Made by a program: the position numbers and the translations under genes. This document shows positions 42,269 through 50,180 of a stretch of 64,000 nt of DNA, piece after piece (the first letter of the stretch is position 1; each line of letters opens with the position of its first letter). Below the pieces are notes generated by a model. That model ran no database searches and was not told the origin of the DNA. It saw nothing but the letters and a program-made list of their open reading frames with translations. The stretch comes from Amycolatopsis australiensis (GTDB lineage: Bacteria > Actinomycetota > Actinomycetes > Mycobacteriales > Pseudonocardiaceae), in the NCBI RefSeq assembly GCF_900119165.1, contig NZ_FPJG01000006.1, forward strand, positions 2,914,001-2,978,000, in the 5' to 3' direction.

Positions 42269-42507
42269 CGGACCGCGGCCTCCTTGAGCTCGACCAGCTC
42301 GGCGGCCCCGGCGATGGTGTGCTCCCCGGTGAGCTCACCCTCGGCGAGCCGGACGCCGAACCGCTTCTCCAGCAACAGGCTCAGCTCGATCAGCACGAGC
42401 GAGTCGAACGACAGGTCTTCGAACGTCACGTCGGAGGCCAGCGCCTCCGGCTTCACGCGCAGCTTCTCGACCAGCAGCGTGCGGATCTGTTCTTCGGTGG
42501 TGGACAT
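42265..42507 (-). CDS. acpP: Acyl carrier protein
   Basis: 80 residues. EEQIRTLLVEKLRVKPEALASDVTFEDLSFDSLVLIELSLLLEKRFGVRLAEGELTGEHTIAGAAELV is a full four-helix ACP; the phosphopantetheine Ser is in FDSLVL, where the usual DSL motif sits. The start is ATG 42507 with GGAGGAAA-type ribosome site. It is coupled to fabF and lies 32 bp after fabH. It is distinct enough from primary AcpP (which has GADSLDTVEL) to suggest a dedicated carrier. Confidence 0.9.
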   Translation of the reverse strand: MSTTEEQIRTLLVEKLRVKPEALASDVTFEDLSFDSLVLIELSLLLEKRFGVRLAEGELTGEHTIAGAAELVELKEAAVR

Positions 42508-42539
42508 GGGTTTCCTCCTTCGGGTGAGTGGTTTCCGCC

Positions 42540-43541
42540 TCAGGCGAGGGTGAGGTCGGGCCAGACGAGCCCGGCCGAGCCCCAGGTGAGCCCGCCGCCG
42601 AACCCGGCGAGCACGACGCGCTGGCCCGGGCGCAGGTCGCCGTCCGCGACGCCGTCGCCGAGCGCCAGCGGCACCGAGGCGGCGACGGTGTTGCCGACGC
42701 GGTCGATGTTCGCGACGAACCGGTCGGCGGGGATGCCGAGCCGGGCCGCGACGGCGGCCAGGATCCGGGCGTTGGCCTGGTGCAGCACGACGCGGTCGAC
42801 GTCGTCGGTGCGCCACCGCAGGCGCCGGGCCGTGGCCTCGACCGACTCGCTCATCCGGCGCACGGCTTCGGCGAAGACCGGACGGCCGCGCATCGCGAAG
42901 TATTCCTCGCCCGGCGCCGCGGGACGGCCGGTCGACCGCTGCCGCGAGCCGCCGGCGGGGACTTCGATCAGTTCGCTGCGGCTGCCGTCGCTGCCGAGCG
43001 TCAGCCCGCCGATCGCGCCCGGTTCGCCGGGCTCGCCCGCGCGCAGCAGCACGGCGCCGGCGCCGTCGCCGAAGATCGCGCGCGTGGTGCGGTCGGCCGG
43101 GTCGAGGATGGTCGAGAACGCGTCGGCGCCGATGGCCAGCACGGTGTCCGCGGTGCCGGTGGCGATGAGCCCGGCCGCCGTGGCCAGTGCGTAGACGAAA
43201 CCGGTGCACACGGCCGCGACGTCGAACGCGGCGACCTCCGGCAGGCCCAGCCGGGCGGCGACCTCCGGCGCGGTGGCCGGGCACGGCCGGTCCGGGGTGC
43301 TGGTCGCGACGACCACGGCGTCGGCGTGGTCGGTCCCGGCCGACTTGAGCGCCCGGCGGCCCGCTTCGACGGCGAGGTCGCCGGTGGCTTCGCCCGGCTC
43401 GACGACGTACCGGACGCGGATCCCGGTGCGGGTGCGGATCCACTCGTCGGTGGTGTCCAGCTGCCCGGCGAGGTCGGCGTTGGTGACCTCGGTGGCGGGC
43501 AGCCACGACCCGAGTCCGCACAGCACCGCGGCCGGGGTCAC
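42540..43541 (-). CDS. fabH: Beta-ketoacyl-ACP synthase III (FabH-like)
   Basis: 333 residues from GTG 43541. The initiating KS III triad is complete: Cys112 in FDVAAVCTGFVYAL, His in VVLHQANARIL and Asn in DRVGNTVAASVPLAL. The signature LCGLGSWLPATEVTNADL and DEWIRTRTGIRVR are present. A Cys-His-Asn set means it can condense an acyl-CoA starter with malonyl-ACP; the ChlB3/CalO4-type acyltransferases that move aromatic acyl groups carry Asp in place of Asn. GTG overlaps the stop of an 11-codon frame, so translation is coupled to it. ATG 43619 in frame is an alternative start. Confidence 0.9.
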   Translation of the reverse strand: MTPAAVLCGLGSWLPATEVTNADLAGQLDTTDEWIRTRTGIRVRYVVEPGEATGDLAVEAGRRALKSAGTDHADAVVVATSTPDRPCPATAPEVAARLGLPEVAAFDVAAVCTGFVYALATAAGLIATGTADTVLAIGADAFSTILDPADRTTRAIFGDGAGAVLLRAGEPGEPGAIGGLTLGSDGSRSELIEVPAGGSRQRSTGRPAAPGEEYFAMRGRPVFAEAVRRMSESVEATARRLRWRTDDVDRVVLHQANARILAAVAARLGIPADRFVANIDRVGNTVAASVPLALGDGVADGDLRPGQRVVLAGFGGGLTWGSAGLVWPDLTLA

Positions 43542-43573
43542 CGGCCCGCCTCGCGGTGTTCGCAGGGTGTCAT
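43538..43573 (-). CDS. Putative 11-residue leader peptide of the fab operon
   Basis: The frame ATG 43573 to TGA 43538 encodes MTPCEHREAGR. It has a strong AAGGAG ribosome site with 5-nt spacing, and its TGA overlaps the GTG start of fabH (GTGA). fabH itself has no comparable site, so it is probably translated by reinitiation. The peptide is too short to be sure that it has its own role. Confidence 0.45.
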   Translation of the reverse strand: MTPCEHREAGR

Positions 43574-43762
43574 GGCAGCTCCTTTTCGCGGAAGTTCGTT
43601 CGCTGTCACCGGAACCCATGTTCGGCGGCCCGCCTCCGCCGGCCCTAACGCCGCGCTCGCGGACGGCGGAGTAGTGCCCGGCGAGCGTCGCGTGACCGGC
43701 ACCGGAGCGCGCCGGGTGAGAGTGGAATCCGTTCACGCACAGACATCCGTGAGGAGAGACCG

Positions 43763-44779
43763 GTGACAGAACTGGCCGAACGGACCGGAGTCCGTCCGGC
43801 GGTGGCCGATCCCGCCACCGCCATCTCCCGCCTCGGCTTCGACCGCACGGTCGCCCGGGGGGAGGTGCACCGGGAAGCGCTGTCCGAGGTGTTCCTGACC
43901 GACAGCGTCCGGGTCGACGCGTCGCGGTTCGTCGCCGCGGCCCGGCTGCCGGCGTCGCACGCGTACTACGGCGACCACACCGGCGGGACGCCGATCGACC
44001 CGCTGCTGCTGCTGGAATGCTGCCGGCAGGCCGAAACGCACGCGGTGCACGCGCACTTCGGCGCCCCGCGCGGCACGAAGTTCGTGCTGCAGTCGTGGTC
44101 GCTGAGCCTGCACCCGCTGCCCGCGGGTGTCCACATCGGACCCGCCGAGGTGGTGATGTCGGCGCGCACCGACGAAGCCGTGTGGCGGGACGGCGAGCTG
44201 CGGGCGCTGCGCTACCGCATGCAGGTCTACGTGGCCGGCCGGCACGCGGCCGACGTCGTGATGCGCGTGCAGTACGTGCCCGACGAGCTGTACCGGCTGA
44301 TGCGCGGCCGAAACCGCGACGGACGGCTGCCGTCTTCGGCGGACTTCCGCGCCGACCCGCCCGACGTGGCGCCCGGGCTCGTCGGGCGGACCCGGCCGGA
44401 GAACGTGGTCCTGACCGGCCCGCGCGTCGGCGCCGACCGCGTCGCGGCCCGGCTGCGGATCGACGGCGGCCACCCCAGCCTCTTCGACCACGCCCAGGAC
44501 CACGTGCCGGGGATGGTGCTGATGGAGGCGGGACGGCAGCTCGCCGTCCTCACCGCGCACACCGTCCACGGCATCCCGGCCGACGCGGTGGAGGTGACCG
44601 GCCTCGCCGCGTCCTTCGGCGCCTACGCCGAGCTGGACGCCCCGATCACCGTCTCGGCCGACGGCGCGGCGGTGGGCTCGGACCTGCTGGTCAGCTTCGA
44701 GCAGGAGGGCCGGGTGCTCGTCGAAGCGGGCTTCACCTGCCTGCCCCGGAACCGGACAACCGACGAAGGAGAGAAATGA
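43763..44779 (+). CDS. AfsA/ScbA-type butyrolactone biosynthesis hotdog protein
   Basis: 338 residues with two AfsA hotdog domains. First: RGEVHREALSEVFLTDSVRVDASRFVAAARLPASHAYYGDHTGGTPIDPLLLLECCRQAETHAVHAHFG; second: PSLFDHAQDHVPGMVLMEAGRQLAVLTAH. AfsA condenses a beta-ketoacyl-ACP with dihydroxyacetone phosphate in gamma-butyrolactone (A-factor) and related furan/butenolide synthesis. The adjacent fab operon could supply the beta-ketoacyl-ACP. GTG 43763 follows GAGGAGA. It heads a five-gene operon and overlaps the HAD gene (ATGA). Confidence 0.88.
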   Translation: MTELAERTGVRPAVADPATAISRLGFDRTVARGEVHREALSEVFLTDSVRVDASRFVAAARLPASHAYYGDHTGGTPIDPLLLLECCRQAETHAVHAHFGAPRGTKFVLQSWSLSLHPLPAGVHIGPAEVVMSARTDEAVWRDGELRALRYRMQVYVAGRHAADVVMRVQYVPDELYRLMRGRNRDGRLPSSADFRADPPDVAPGLVGRTRPENVVLTGPRVGADRVAARLRIDGGHPSLFDHAQDHVPGMVLMEAGRQLAVLTAHTVHGIPADAVEVTGLAASFGAYAELDAPITVSADGAAVGSDLLVSFEQEGRVLVEAGFTCLPRNRTTDEGEK

Positions 44780-45483
44780 CCGAGTTCGGCAAGATCAAGC
44801 TCATCGCCCTGGACACCGACGGGGTGCTGTTCAACGACACCTACAGCCCGGTGATCGAGCGTTTCGTGCGCCGGCACGGCGGGGAGTACACCGCGGAGCT
44901 GGAACGCCACGTGTGGGGGTCGCCGCAGCTGGCGGCCGGGCAGTACATGGCGCTCGCCTGCCGGCTCCCGTACTCGGCGAACGACGTCATGAAGGACTTC
45001 TTCGCCGAGCGCGACCGCTACCTCGCCGAGCACCCGGTGCGCGTCGCGCCCGGCGCCGAGGACCTGCTCAAGACGCTGGCCGGCACCGGCGTGCGCGTCA
45101 CCAGCTACGGCGGGCGCGGCAAGGAGTACTCCTTCGACCGCTTCCTCGGCCACCTCGAGCAGTACTTCGACGCCGAGACGCCCTACGTGGACGTCAACCC
45201 GTTCCGCCCGGGGGTCAAGGAGATCGTCACCGACATCTTCGGCTACGACTACGACGAGGTCGTGTTCGTCGACGACATCAACCGGGTCGCGGAGGCGGCG
45301 AAGGCGTTCGGCGCGGGCTTCGTCGGCATCCCGGCGAGCATGCCGCACAACTTCCAGCGCGCGCAGATGGCCGAGACCGGCGTGCGCTACCAGCTGGACA
45401 AGATCGACGCGGTGGATCTCCCGCTGCTGCGCGAGGTGGACCGCCACCTGGCCGACGGCACGCTGTGGGACCTGTCCGCCTGA
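44776..45483 (+). CDS. HAD-superfamily phosphatase
   Basis: 235 residues. HAD motif I is KLIALDTDGVLFNDTYSPV (Asp nucleophile and general acid Asp), motif II Ser/Thr in GVRVTSYGGRG, motif III Lys in NPFRPGVKEI and motif IV VVFVDDINRVAEAAKAFG. The helical cap lies between motifs I and II. It is coupled to the AfsA gene by a 4-bp overlap. In methylenomycin-furan synthesis the AfsA homologue MmfL works with the phosphatase MmfP, so dephosphorylation of an AfsA product is the likely job. It lacks the FkbH glyceryl-transfer architecture. Confidence 0.85.
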   Translation: MTEFGKIKLIALDTDGVLFNDTYSPVIERFVRRHGGEYTAELERHVWGSPQLAAGQYMALACRLPYSANDVMKDFFAERDRYLAEHPVRVAPGAEDLLKTLAGTGVRVTSYGGRGKEYSFDRFLGHLEQYFDAETPYVDVNPFRPGVKEIVTDIFGYDYDEVVFVDDINRVAEAAKAFGAGFVGIPASMPHNFQRAQMAETGVRYQLDKIDAVDLPLLREVDRHLADGTLWDLSA

Positions 45484-45499
45484 CCACCACGGAGGCACC

Positions 45500-46225
45500 A
45501 TGACGACCGAGACACTCACCCGCCCGGTCGGCAGCGGCTTCGAGCGCCTGGACGCGCTGATGGCGCTGATGACCGGGGACGAGAAGCACGCGCCATCCTC
45601 GACGTCCACTTTGGACGTGCTGTGGGTGCTGCACGACCGGATCCTGCGGGTCAGCCCGGACCGCGTCGACGACGAGGAACGGGACCGGTTCTTCCTCTCC
45701 AAGGGCCATGGCCCGATGGCCTACTACGCGGTGCTCGCCGCCAAGGGCTTCCTGGAGCCGGAGACGCTCGCGGGCTACGGCGACTGGGACTGCCCGCTCG
45801 GCTACCACCCCGACCGGACGCTCGTGCCGGGCGTCGAGATGGCCAGCGGCTCGCTCGGCCACGGCCTGCCCCTGGCCGTCGGCACCGCGCTGGGGCTGCG
45901 CGCCCGCGGTCTCGACCGGCCGCAGATCTGGGTGCTCGTCGGCGACGCGGAGCTCGACGAGGGCGCCAACCACGAGGCGATCGCCTTCGCCGGGCGCGCC
46001 GGGCTCGACCGGCTCCACGTCGTCGTCATCGACAACGACTCGGCGACCATCGACTGGCCCGGCGGGGTCGAGACCCGGTTCGCCGTCGAGGGCTGGTCGA
46101 CGCGGCGGGTGGACGGCCGCGACCACGTCGCGCTGGAGGCGGCGTTCACCGAACCGCACTTCGGGCGGCCGCACGTGGTCGTCGCCGAAGTCGAACGCAA
46201 GGACGGCCGGCCCCGGCGCCGGTGA
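45500..46225 (+). CDS. Transketolase, N-terminal (ThDP pyrophosphate) subunit
   Basis: 241 residues. The ThDP motif GDAELDEGANHEAIAFAGRAGLDRLHVVVIDND and FFLSKGHGPMAYYAVLAAKGF, PGVEMASGSLGHGLPLAVGTALG are those of split transketolases. It needs the C-terminal subunit encoded next. Split transketolases occur in secondary metabolism; Rif15a/Rif15b in the rifamycin cluster of Amycolatopsis mediterranei transfer a C2 keto unit from a ketose to the ansamycin. A similar C2 transfer in this cluster is inferred. Confidence 0.9.
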   Translation: MTTETLTRPVGSGFERLDALMALMTGDEKHAPSSTSTLDVLWVLHDRILRVSPDRVDDEERDRFFLSKGHGPMAYYAVLAAKGFLEPETLAGYGDWDCPLGYHPDRTLVPGVEMASGSLGHGLPLAVGTALGLRARGLDRPQIWVLVGDAELDEGANHEAIAFAGRAGLDRLHVVVIDNDSATIDWPGGVETRFAVEGWSTRRVDGRDHVALEAAFTEPHFGRPHVVVAEVERKDGRPRRR

Positions 46226-46234
46226 GGAGGCGAA

Positions 46235-47149
46235 ATGGTACTGACCTGGGAACAGCGGTTCGCCGACATCAACGCCATGCGGGCGCGCTTCGCCGCCGTG
46301 ATCGACGACCTGGTCACCGAGGACCCGCGCGTCGCCGCGGTATTCGCCGACATCACGTGGGACAAGCTGCCGGAGTCCGCGCGCAGCCACCCGCGGTTCG
46401 TCAACGTCGGCATCCGCGAGCAGCTGATGATCGACGTCGCGGGCGGCCTGGCGATGGCCGGGCTGCGCCCGATCGCGCACACGTTCGCGAGCTTCCTGGT
46501 GGAGCGGCCGTTCGAGCAGATCAAGATCGGGCTCAACCACCAGGACGTCGGCGCGGTGCTGGTCAGCGCGGGCGCGTCCTACGACCTGGCGGTGGACGGG
46601 CGCACCCACGAGGCACCCGGCGACGTGGCGCTGCTGAGCACGCTGCCGGACTGGACGATCAGCGTGCCCGGCCACGCCGACGAGGCCGAGGCGATGCTGC
46701 GCGCCGCGGCCGGCCGGTCGGACCTGGAATACATCCGCCTGTCGACCGACACGAACGCGAAGGCGTACTGGCGCGGCGAAGACGGGTTCACGGTGCTGCG
46801 CCGCGGCCGTGAAGGCACGGTCGTGGCGGTGGGGCCGCTGGCCGACCCGGTGCTGGCCGCGACGGCCGGGATGGACGTCACCGTGCTGTACGCGCCGCGC
46901 GTGCGGCCGTTCGACCGGGAGACGCTGCGGAAGACGTTGTCCAGCCCGGACGTCGCGCTGGTGGAGCCGTACCTGACGGGCACGTCGGCGGCGGAGGTCG
47001 GCGCGGCCCTGGAGGACGTCCCGCACCGGCTGCTGAGCATCGGCGTGCCGGCGAAGGAGCTGCGCCGGTACGGAACGCCGCAGGAGCACGCCGCCGCGTA
47101 CGGGCTGGACGCCAAGGGCCTGCGCGAGCGGCTGGCCCGGTTCTTCTGA
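46235..47149 (+). CDS. Transketolase, C-terminal (pyrimidine-binding) subunit
   Basis: 304 residues. RFVNVGIREQLMIDVAGGLAMAGLRPIAHTFASFLVERPFEQIKIGLNHQDVGAVLVSAG carries the catalytic Glu of GIREQ and the pyrimidine-binding loop; the third domain begins GREGTVVAVGPLADPVLAAT. With the preceding gene (9 bp apart) it forms the full enzyme. The donor would be a ketose phosphate; the acceptor is presumably a cluster intermediate. Confidence 0.9.
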   Translation: MVLTWEQRFADINAMRARFAAVIDDLVTEDPRVAAVFADITWDKLPESARSHPRFVNVGIREQLMIDVAGGLAMAGLRPIAHTFASFLVERPFEQIKIGLNHQDVGAVLVSAGASYDLAVDGRTHEAPGDVALLSTLPDWTISVPGHADEAEAMLRAAAGRSDLEYIRLSTDTNAKAYWRGEDGFTVLRRGREGTVVAVGPLADPVLAATAGMDVTVLYAPRVRPFDRETLRKTLSSPDVALVEPYLTGTSAAEVGAALEDVPHRLLSIGVPAKELRRYGTPQEHAAAYGLDAKGLRERLARFF

Positions 47150-47169
47150 TCCTCGGAAAGGATTCTGTC

Positions 47170-47622
47170 GTGCGACACACCGATGTCGCCCGCGAGGAGA
47201 TCGCCGAGCTGCTCGGCGATCTTTTCGCGGGTTTCGAAAGCCGTGACTGGAATCGGCTGGCGCAGCTGGTCGGCGAGAAGGTACACCTGGACCACACGTC
47301 CCTCGGCGCGCCGGCGGCGGAGGAGCTGACGGGCGCGGAACTCGTCGCCCGCTGGCGCCGGGGGCTGCACGAGCGCAAGAAGAACTTCCACCTGCTGAGC
47401 CACCCGCGCATCAAGGTGGACGGCGGCCACGCGGAGGTGGCGGTGAACTGCTACGCGTGCAACATCCTGGACGCCGGACTGGGCGGCGGAGTGTGGGAGT
47501 GCTGGGGCCGCCACGACATAGCGTGGCACCACACGGAGAAGGGCTGGAAGGCAACGAGCTTCGTGTTCACGAAGGCCCACACACGCGGCGACGACCGGAT
47601 CCACACGCACACGCTGGACTGA
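47170..47622 (+). CDS. SnoaL/NTF2-like family protein
   Basis: 150 residues from GTG 47170 with GGAAAGGA upstream. EEIAELLGDLFAGFESRDWNRLAQLVGEKVHLDHTSLGAPAAEELTGAELVARWRRGL is the usual NTF2-like opening cone, then KNFHLLSHPRIKVDGGHAEVAVNCYACN and GWKATSFVFTK. The family includes polyketide cyclases, dehydratases and inactive scaffolds. His and Asp residues line the cone (LDH, HLLSH). It is last in the AfsA operon; a cyclisation or isomerisation role in the pathway is possible. A terminator follows. Confidence 0.82.
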   Translation: MRHTDVAREEIAELLGDLFAGFESRDWNRLAQLVGEKVHLDHTSLGAPAAEELTGAELVARWRRGLHERKKNFHLLSHPRIKVDGGHAEVAVNCYACNILDAGLGGGVWECWGRHDIAWHHTEKGWKATSFVFTKAHTRGDDRIHTHTLD

Positions 47623-47629
47623 GCAGGGC

Positions 47630-47667
47630 AAGGCCCTCCCGGACCACCCGGCCCGGGAGGGCCTTTT
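47630..47667 (+). terminator. Terminator of the AfsA-transketolase operon
   Basis: Perfect 13-bp arms (AAGGCCCTCCCGG) around a 10-nt loop, followed by TT, directly after the NTF2-like stop. Confidence 0.85.
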
Positions 47668-47681
47668 GCATGCCCGGCCCC

Positions 47682-47919
47682 AAGCGCCCCAATGTGGCCT
47701 TGGGTGCGTGTGACGCACCGAAGGGCGCCTTGGGTGCGTGTGACGCGCCGAAGGGCGCCTTGGGTGCGTGGGACGCACCGAGGGGCGCCTTGGGTGCGTG
47801 GACGCACCGAGGGCCGCTTTGGGTGCGTGGGACGCACCGAAGGGCGCCTTGGGTGCGTGTGACGCACCGAAGGGCGCCTTGGGTGCGTGGGACGCACCCA
47901 AGGCCGCCTTGGGGCGCTC
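47682..47919. repeat. Interspersed element with seven 30-bp palindromic units
   Basis: Bounded by AAGCGCCCCAA (47682-47692) and TTGGGGCGCTC (47909-47919). Inside, units start at 47701, 47731, 47761, 47791, 47820, 47850 and 47880 (30 bp, one 29). Each contains GTGCGT-N2-3-ACGCACC and mostly AGGGCGCCTT. The element lies between convergent transcripts and their terminators. It is the long, inverted relative of 19382-19470. Reading frames through it are low-complexity and broken by the 29-bp unit. Confidence 0.9.
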
Positions 47920-47971
47920 GGGGCGGTGGGCCGCGACTCCGTCTGGGCGCAGGAGAAGGCTGGGCGCGCGA

Positions 47972-48011
47972 AAGGCCGCCTCCGGAGGCAGAACACTCCG
48001 GAGGCGGCCTT
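47972..48011 (-). terminator. Terminator of the MFS gene
   Basis: Perfect 16-bp arms (AAGGCCGCCTCCGGAG) around an 8-nt loop, 13 bp beyond the MFS stop, with a short T-run on the minus strand. Confidence 0.85.
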
Positions 48012-48024
48012 GCTCAGTCCTGGA

Positions 48025-49251
48025 CTACCGGGCCGCGGCCTGCTCCGACCGCGACCGCACGAGCGTCCGCTGGGCCGCGCGTTCGCCGCTGCTCGCGAAC
48101 AGCCAGACCAGCAGGCCCAGCACCGCGAACCCCGCGCCCGCCCAGCAGGCGCCGTACCAGCCGGTCGCCTCGAACGCCTGGCCCGACACGTACGAACCCG
48201 CCACGCCGCCGATCGCGAACGACGTCATGTAGCCGCTCGCGATGCGGGCGCGGGCCTGCTGGTCGACCTCGTACACCACGCTCTGGTTGGTCACGTGCAC
48301 CGCCTGGATCGCCGCGTCCATCACCACCGCGCCGGCCACCAGCAGCAGGATGCTGGACCGGCCGAGCGCGAGGATGCCGAACGACACCGCCAGCACGGCG
48401 AGCGCGACGCCGCTGGACTGCCAGCGCCAGTGGCGGTACCGGTCGATCAGCCTGCCGCCGCCGGAGGCCACCAGCGCGCCCGCCACGCCGGACAGCGCGA
48501 ACAGGCCGATGCCGACCTGCGAGTAGTGGTACGGCGGGCCGGCCAGCAGGAACGTCACGCTCGTCCAGAACGCCGTGAACGCGGCCATCACGCAGGCGCC
48601 GATCGCGCAGCGGGACCGCATGATCGACGACCGGCGGAACTGGGCCAGCACCGACGCCACCTGGGCCGGGTACCGGGTGCGCAGCGCCGGCTGGTCGCCG
48701 TGGACCGCGCCGCGCACCACCACCGTCGCCGCGGCCATGAGGACCGCCGCCACGACGTACACCGCGCGCCAGCCGCCGGCCGCCGCGATCAGGCTCGCCA
48801 CCGTCCGCGACATCAGGATGCCGAACAGGACCCCGCCCATGATCACGCCGAGCACGCGGCCGCGGGAGGCGTCGTCGGCCAGGGTGGCCGCGTACGCGCT
48901 GATGATCGGGATGGCCGTCGCGCCGATGCCGACGAAGACGGCCAGCGCGGCCAGCGTCGGCGCGTTCGGGGCGAGCGCACTGCCCGCGAGAGCGAGCGTG
49001 TTCGTCACGAACAGCGCGGTGAGCAGGTTCCGGCGCCGGACGATGTCCGCCGCGGGCACGATGAACAGCAGCCCGATCGCGGTGCCGACCTGGCCGGTGG
49101 TGACCAAGAGCGAGACGCCCGCCGTCGAGGCGTGCAGCTCTTCGGCGATCCGGTCGAGCAGCGGCTGGGCGTAGTAGGCGTTGGCGGTGGTGACCCCGCA
49201 GATCACGGAGAACAGCAGGGCCAGTCGCGTGGGCACCGCTTTGTCCGACAT
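48025..49251 (-). CDS. MFS transporter
   Basis: 408 residues with 12 helices. FSVICGVTTANAYYAQPLLDRIAEELHASTAGVSLLVTTGQVGTAIGLLFIVPAADIVRRRNLLTALF is the start of a DHA1-type, YnfM/sugar-efflux-like subgroup with the AYYAQPLLD motif. Motif A is the degenerate PAADIVRRRN. It lies in the biosynthetic region, downstream of the SARP gene on the same strand (38 bp apart), so export of the cluster product is a likely role. Confidence 0.88.
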   Translation of the reverse strand: MSDKAVPTRLALLFSVICGVTTANAYYAQPLLDRIAEELHASTAGVSLLVTTGQVGTAIGLLFIVPAADIVRRRNLLTALFVTNTLALAGSALAPNAPTLAALAVFVGIGATAIPIISAYAATLADDASRGRVLGVIMGGVLFGILMSRTVASLIAAAGGWRAVYVVAAVLMAAATVVVRGAVHGDQPALRTRYPAQVASVLAQFRRSSIMRSRCAIGACVMAAFTAFWTSVTFLLAGPPYHYSQVGIGLFALSGVAGALVASGGGRLIDRYRHWRWQSSGVALAVLAVSFGILALGRSSILLLVAGAVVMDAAIQAVHVTNQSVVYEVDQQARARIASGYMTSFAIGGVAGSYVSGQAFEATGWYGACWAGAGFAVLGLLVWLFASSGERAAQRTLVRSRSEQAAAR

Positions 49252-49289
49252 GGTTCACACCGTCCTTTCCGGACTCCGGAGGTTTCCGC

Positions 49290-50180
49290 TCACGCCGCAC
49301 CCGCCTTCGTCAGCGGGGCGTTGGCCTGCCAGGGGATGTCGTCGAGCCGGACGGGGTCGGCGGGGGAGTCGAGCATGACCTTCCGGTGCAGCGACTGCAG
49401 CCGGCGCGACGGCTCGATGCCGAGGTTGTCGTGCAGGCTCCGGCGCAGGTTCCGGAACACCGACAGCGCCGCGTCGCGGCGCCCGGTCATGTGCAGCGCG
49501 AACATCAGGCTCGCGTGCAGCGACTCGTCGTACTCGTCCAGCGGGATCAGCGCGCGCAGCTCGCCGATGAGGCTCGCGTACCGGCGCAGCTTCAGGTCGA
49601 GCATGACGCGGCGCATCAGGATCGACTTGTTCTCCTCCAGCAGGCGCACGATCTGGGCGTAGAGCACCGGCCCCGGGATGAGGTCCCCGAGCGGGGAGCC
49701 CTGCCAGAGGTCGAGCGCTTCCTGCAGTTTCGCCGACGCCCCGGCCGCGTCGCCGCGGGCTTCCAGCTCGTCCGCTTCGGCGACGAGCTCCCGCTGGCGC
49801 CGCAGATCCGACCGGTCGAGCGTGACGTCGAGCCGGTAGCCCGCCGGCTCGGTGCGCAGCAGCCGCTTGACGGCCGGGCCGCACCCGTCTTCGCCGAGCG
49901 CGGCGGCCAGCTTCTTGCGGATCTGCAGGACGCAGTTCTGGATGGCGTTGGCGGCGTTGCGCGGCGGCTCCTCCCACAGCTCGCGTTCGATGGTGCCCGA
50001 CTGGACCACCCGGCCCTCGTTGAGCACCAGCAACGCCAGCAGCTGCTTGGCCTTCATCGCGGCGGGCACGATCGAGACGCCGCCGATCTCGACGTCGAAC
50101 GAACCGAGCACGGTAGCCCGTGCCGGGTGCGGGACGAGCCCGCCCCTCGGGCGGCTCGGTACGGCGGTGGCCGTGGTCAT
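49290..50180 (-). CDS. SARP-family transcriptional activator (AfsR/SARP, BTAD)
   Basis: 296 residues. OmpR-like DNA-binding domain: ATVLGSFDVEIGGVSIVPAAMKAKQLLALLVLNEGRVVQSGTIERELWEEPPRNAANAIQNCVLQIRKKLA; then the bacterial transcriptional activation domain RRQRELVAEADELEARGDAAGASAKLQEALDLWQGSPLGDL to the end. There is no NB-ARC or TPR extension, so it is a small SARP as found inside antibiotic clusters. It is divergent from the PKS gene, and a TetR-type operator lies between them at 50372-50387. Confidence 0.9.
   Translation of the reverse strand: MTTATAVPSRPRGGLVPHPARATVLGSFDVEIGGVSIVPAAMKAKQLLALLVLNEGRVVQSGTIERELWEEPPRNAANAIQNCVLQIRKKLAAALGEDGCGPAVKRLLRTEPAGYRLDVTLDRSDLRRQRELVAEADELEARGDAAGASAKLQEALDLWQGSPLGDLIPGPVLYAQIVRLLEENKSILMRRVMLDLKLRRYASLIGELRALIPLDEYDESLHASLMFALHMTGRRDAALSVFRNLRRSLHDNLGIEPSRRLQSLHRKVMLDSPADPVRLDDIPWQANAPLTKAGAA

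Noticed and set aside
41045..43541. Classical type II aromatic polyketide synthase
   Set aside because: There is only one KS II and no chain-length factor, and FabH keeps the Cys-His-Asn triad of fatty-acid initiation; the set is FAS-like.
44776..45483. FkbH-like glyceryl-ACP synthase for tetronate formation
   Set aside because: FkbH proteins carry a DLDNTLWGG motif and an extra acyltransfer domain; this protein has a plain HAD phosphatase fold of 235 residues.
47687..48232. Repeat peptide frames (such as ALGACDAPKG) through the 30-bp element
   Set aside because: The frames only reflect the 30-bp periodicity, one unit is 29 bp and breaks them, and there is no ribosome site.
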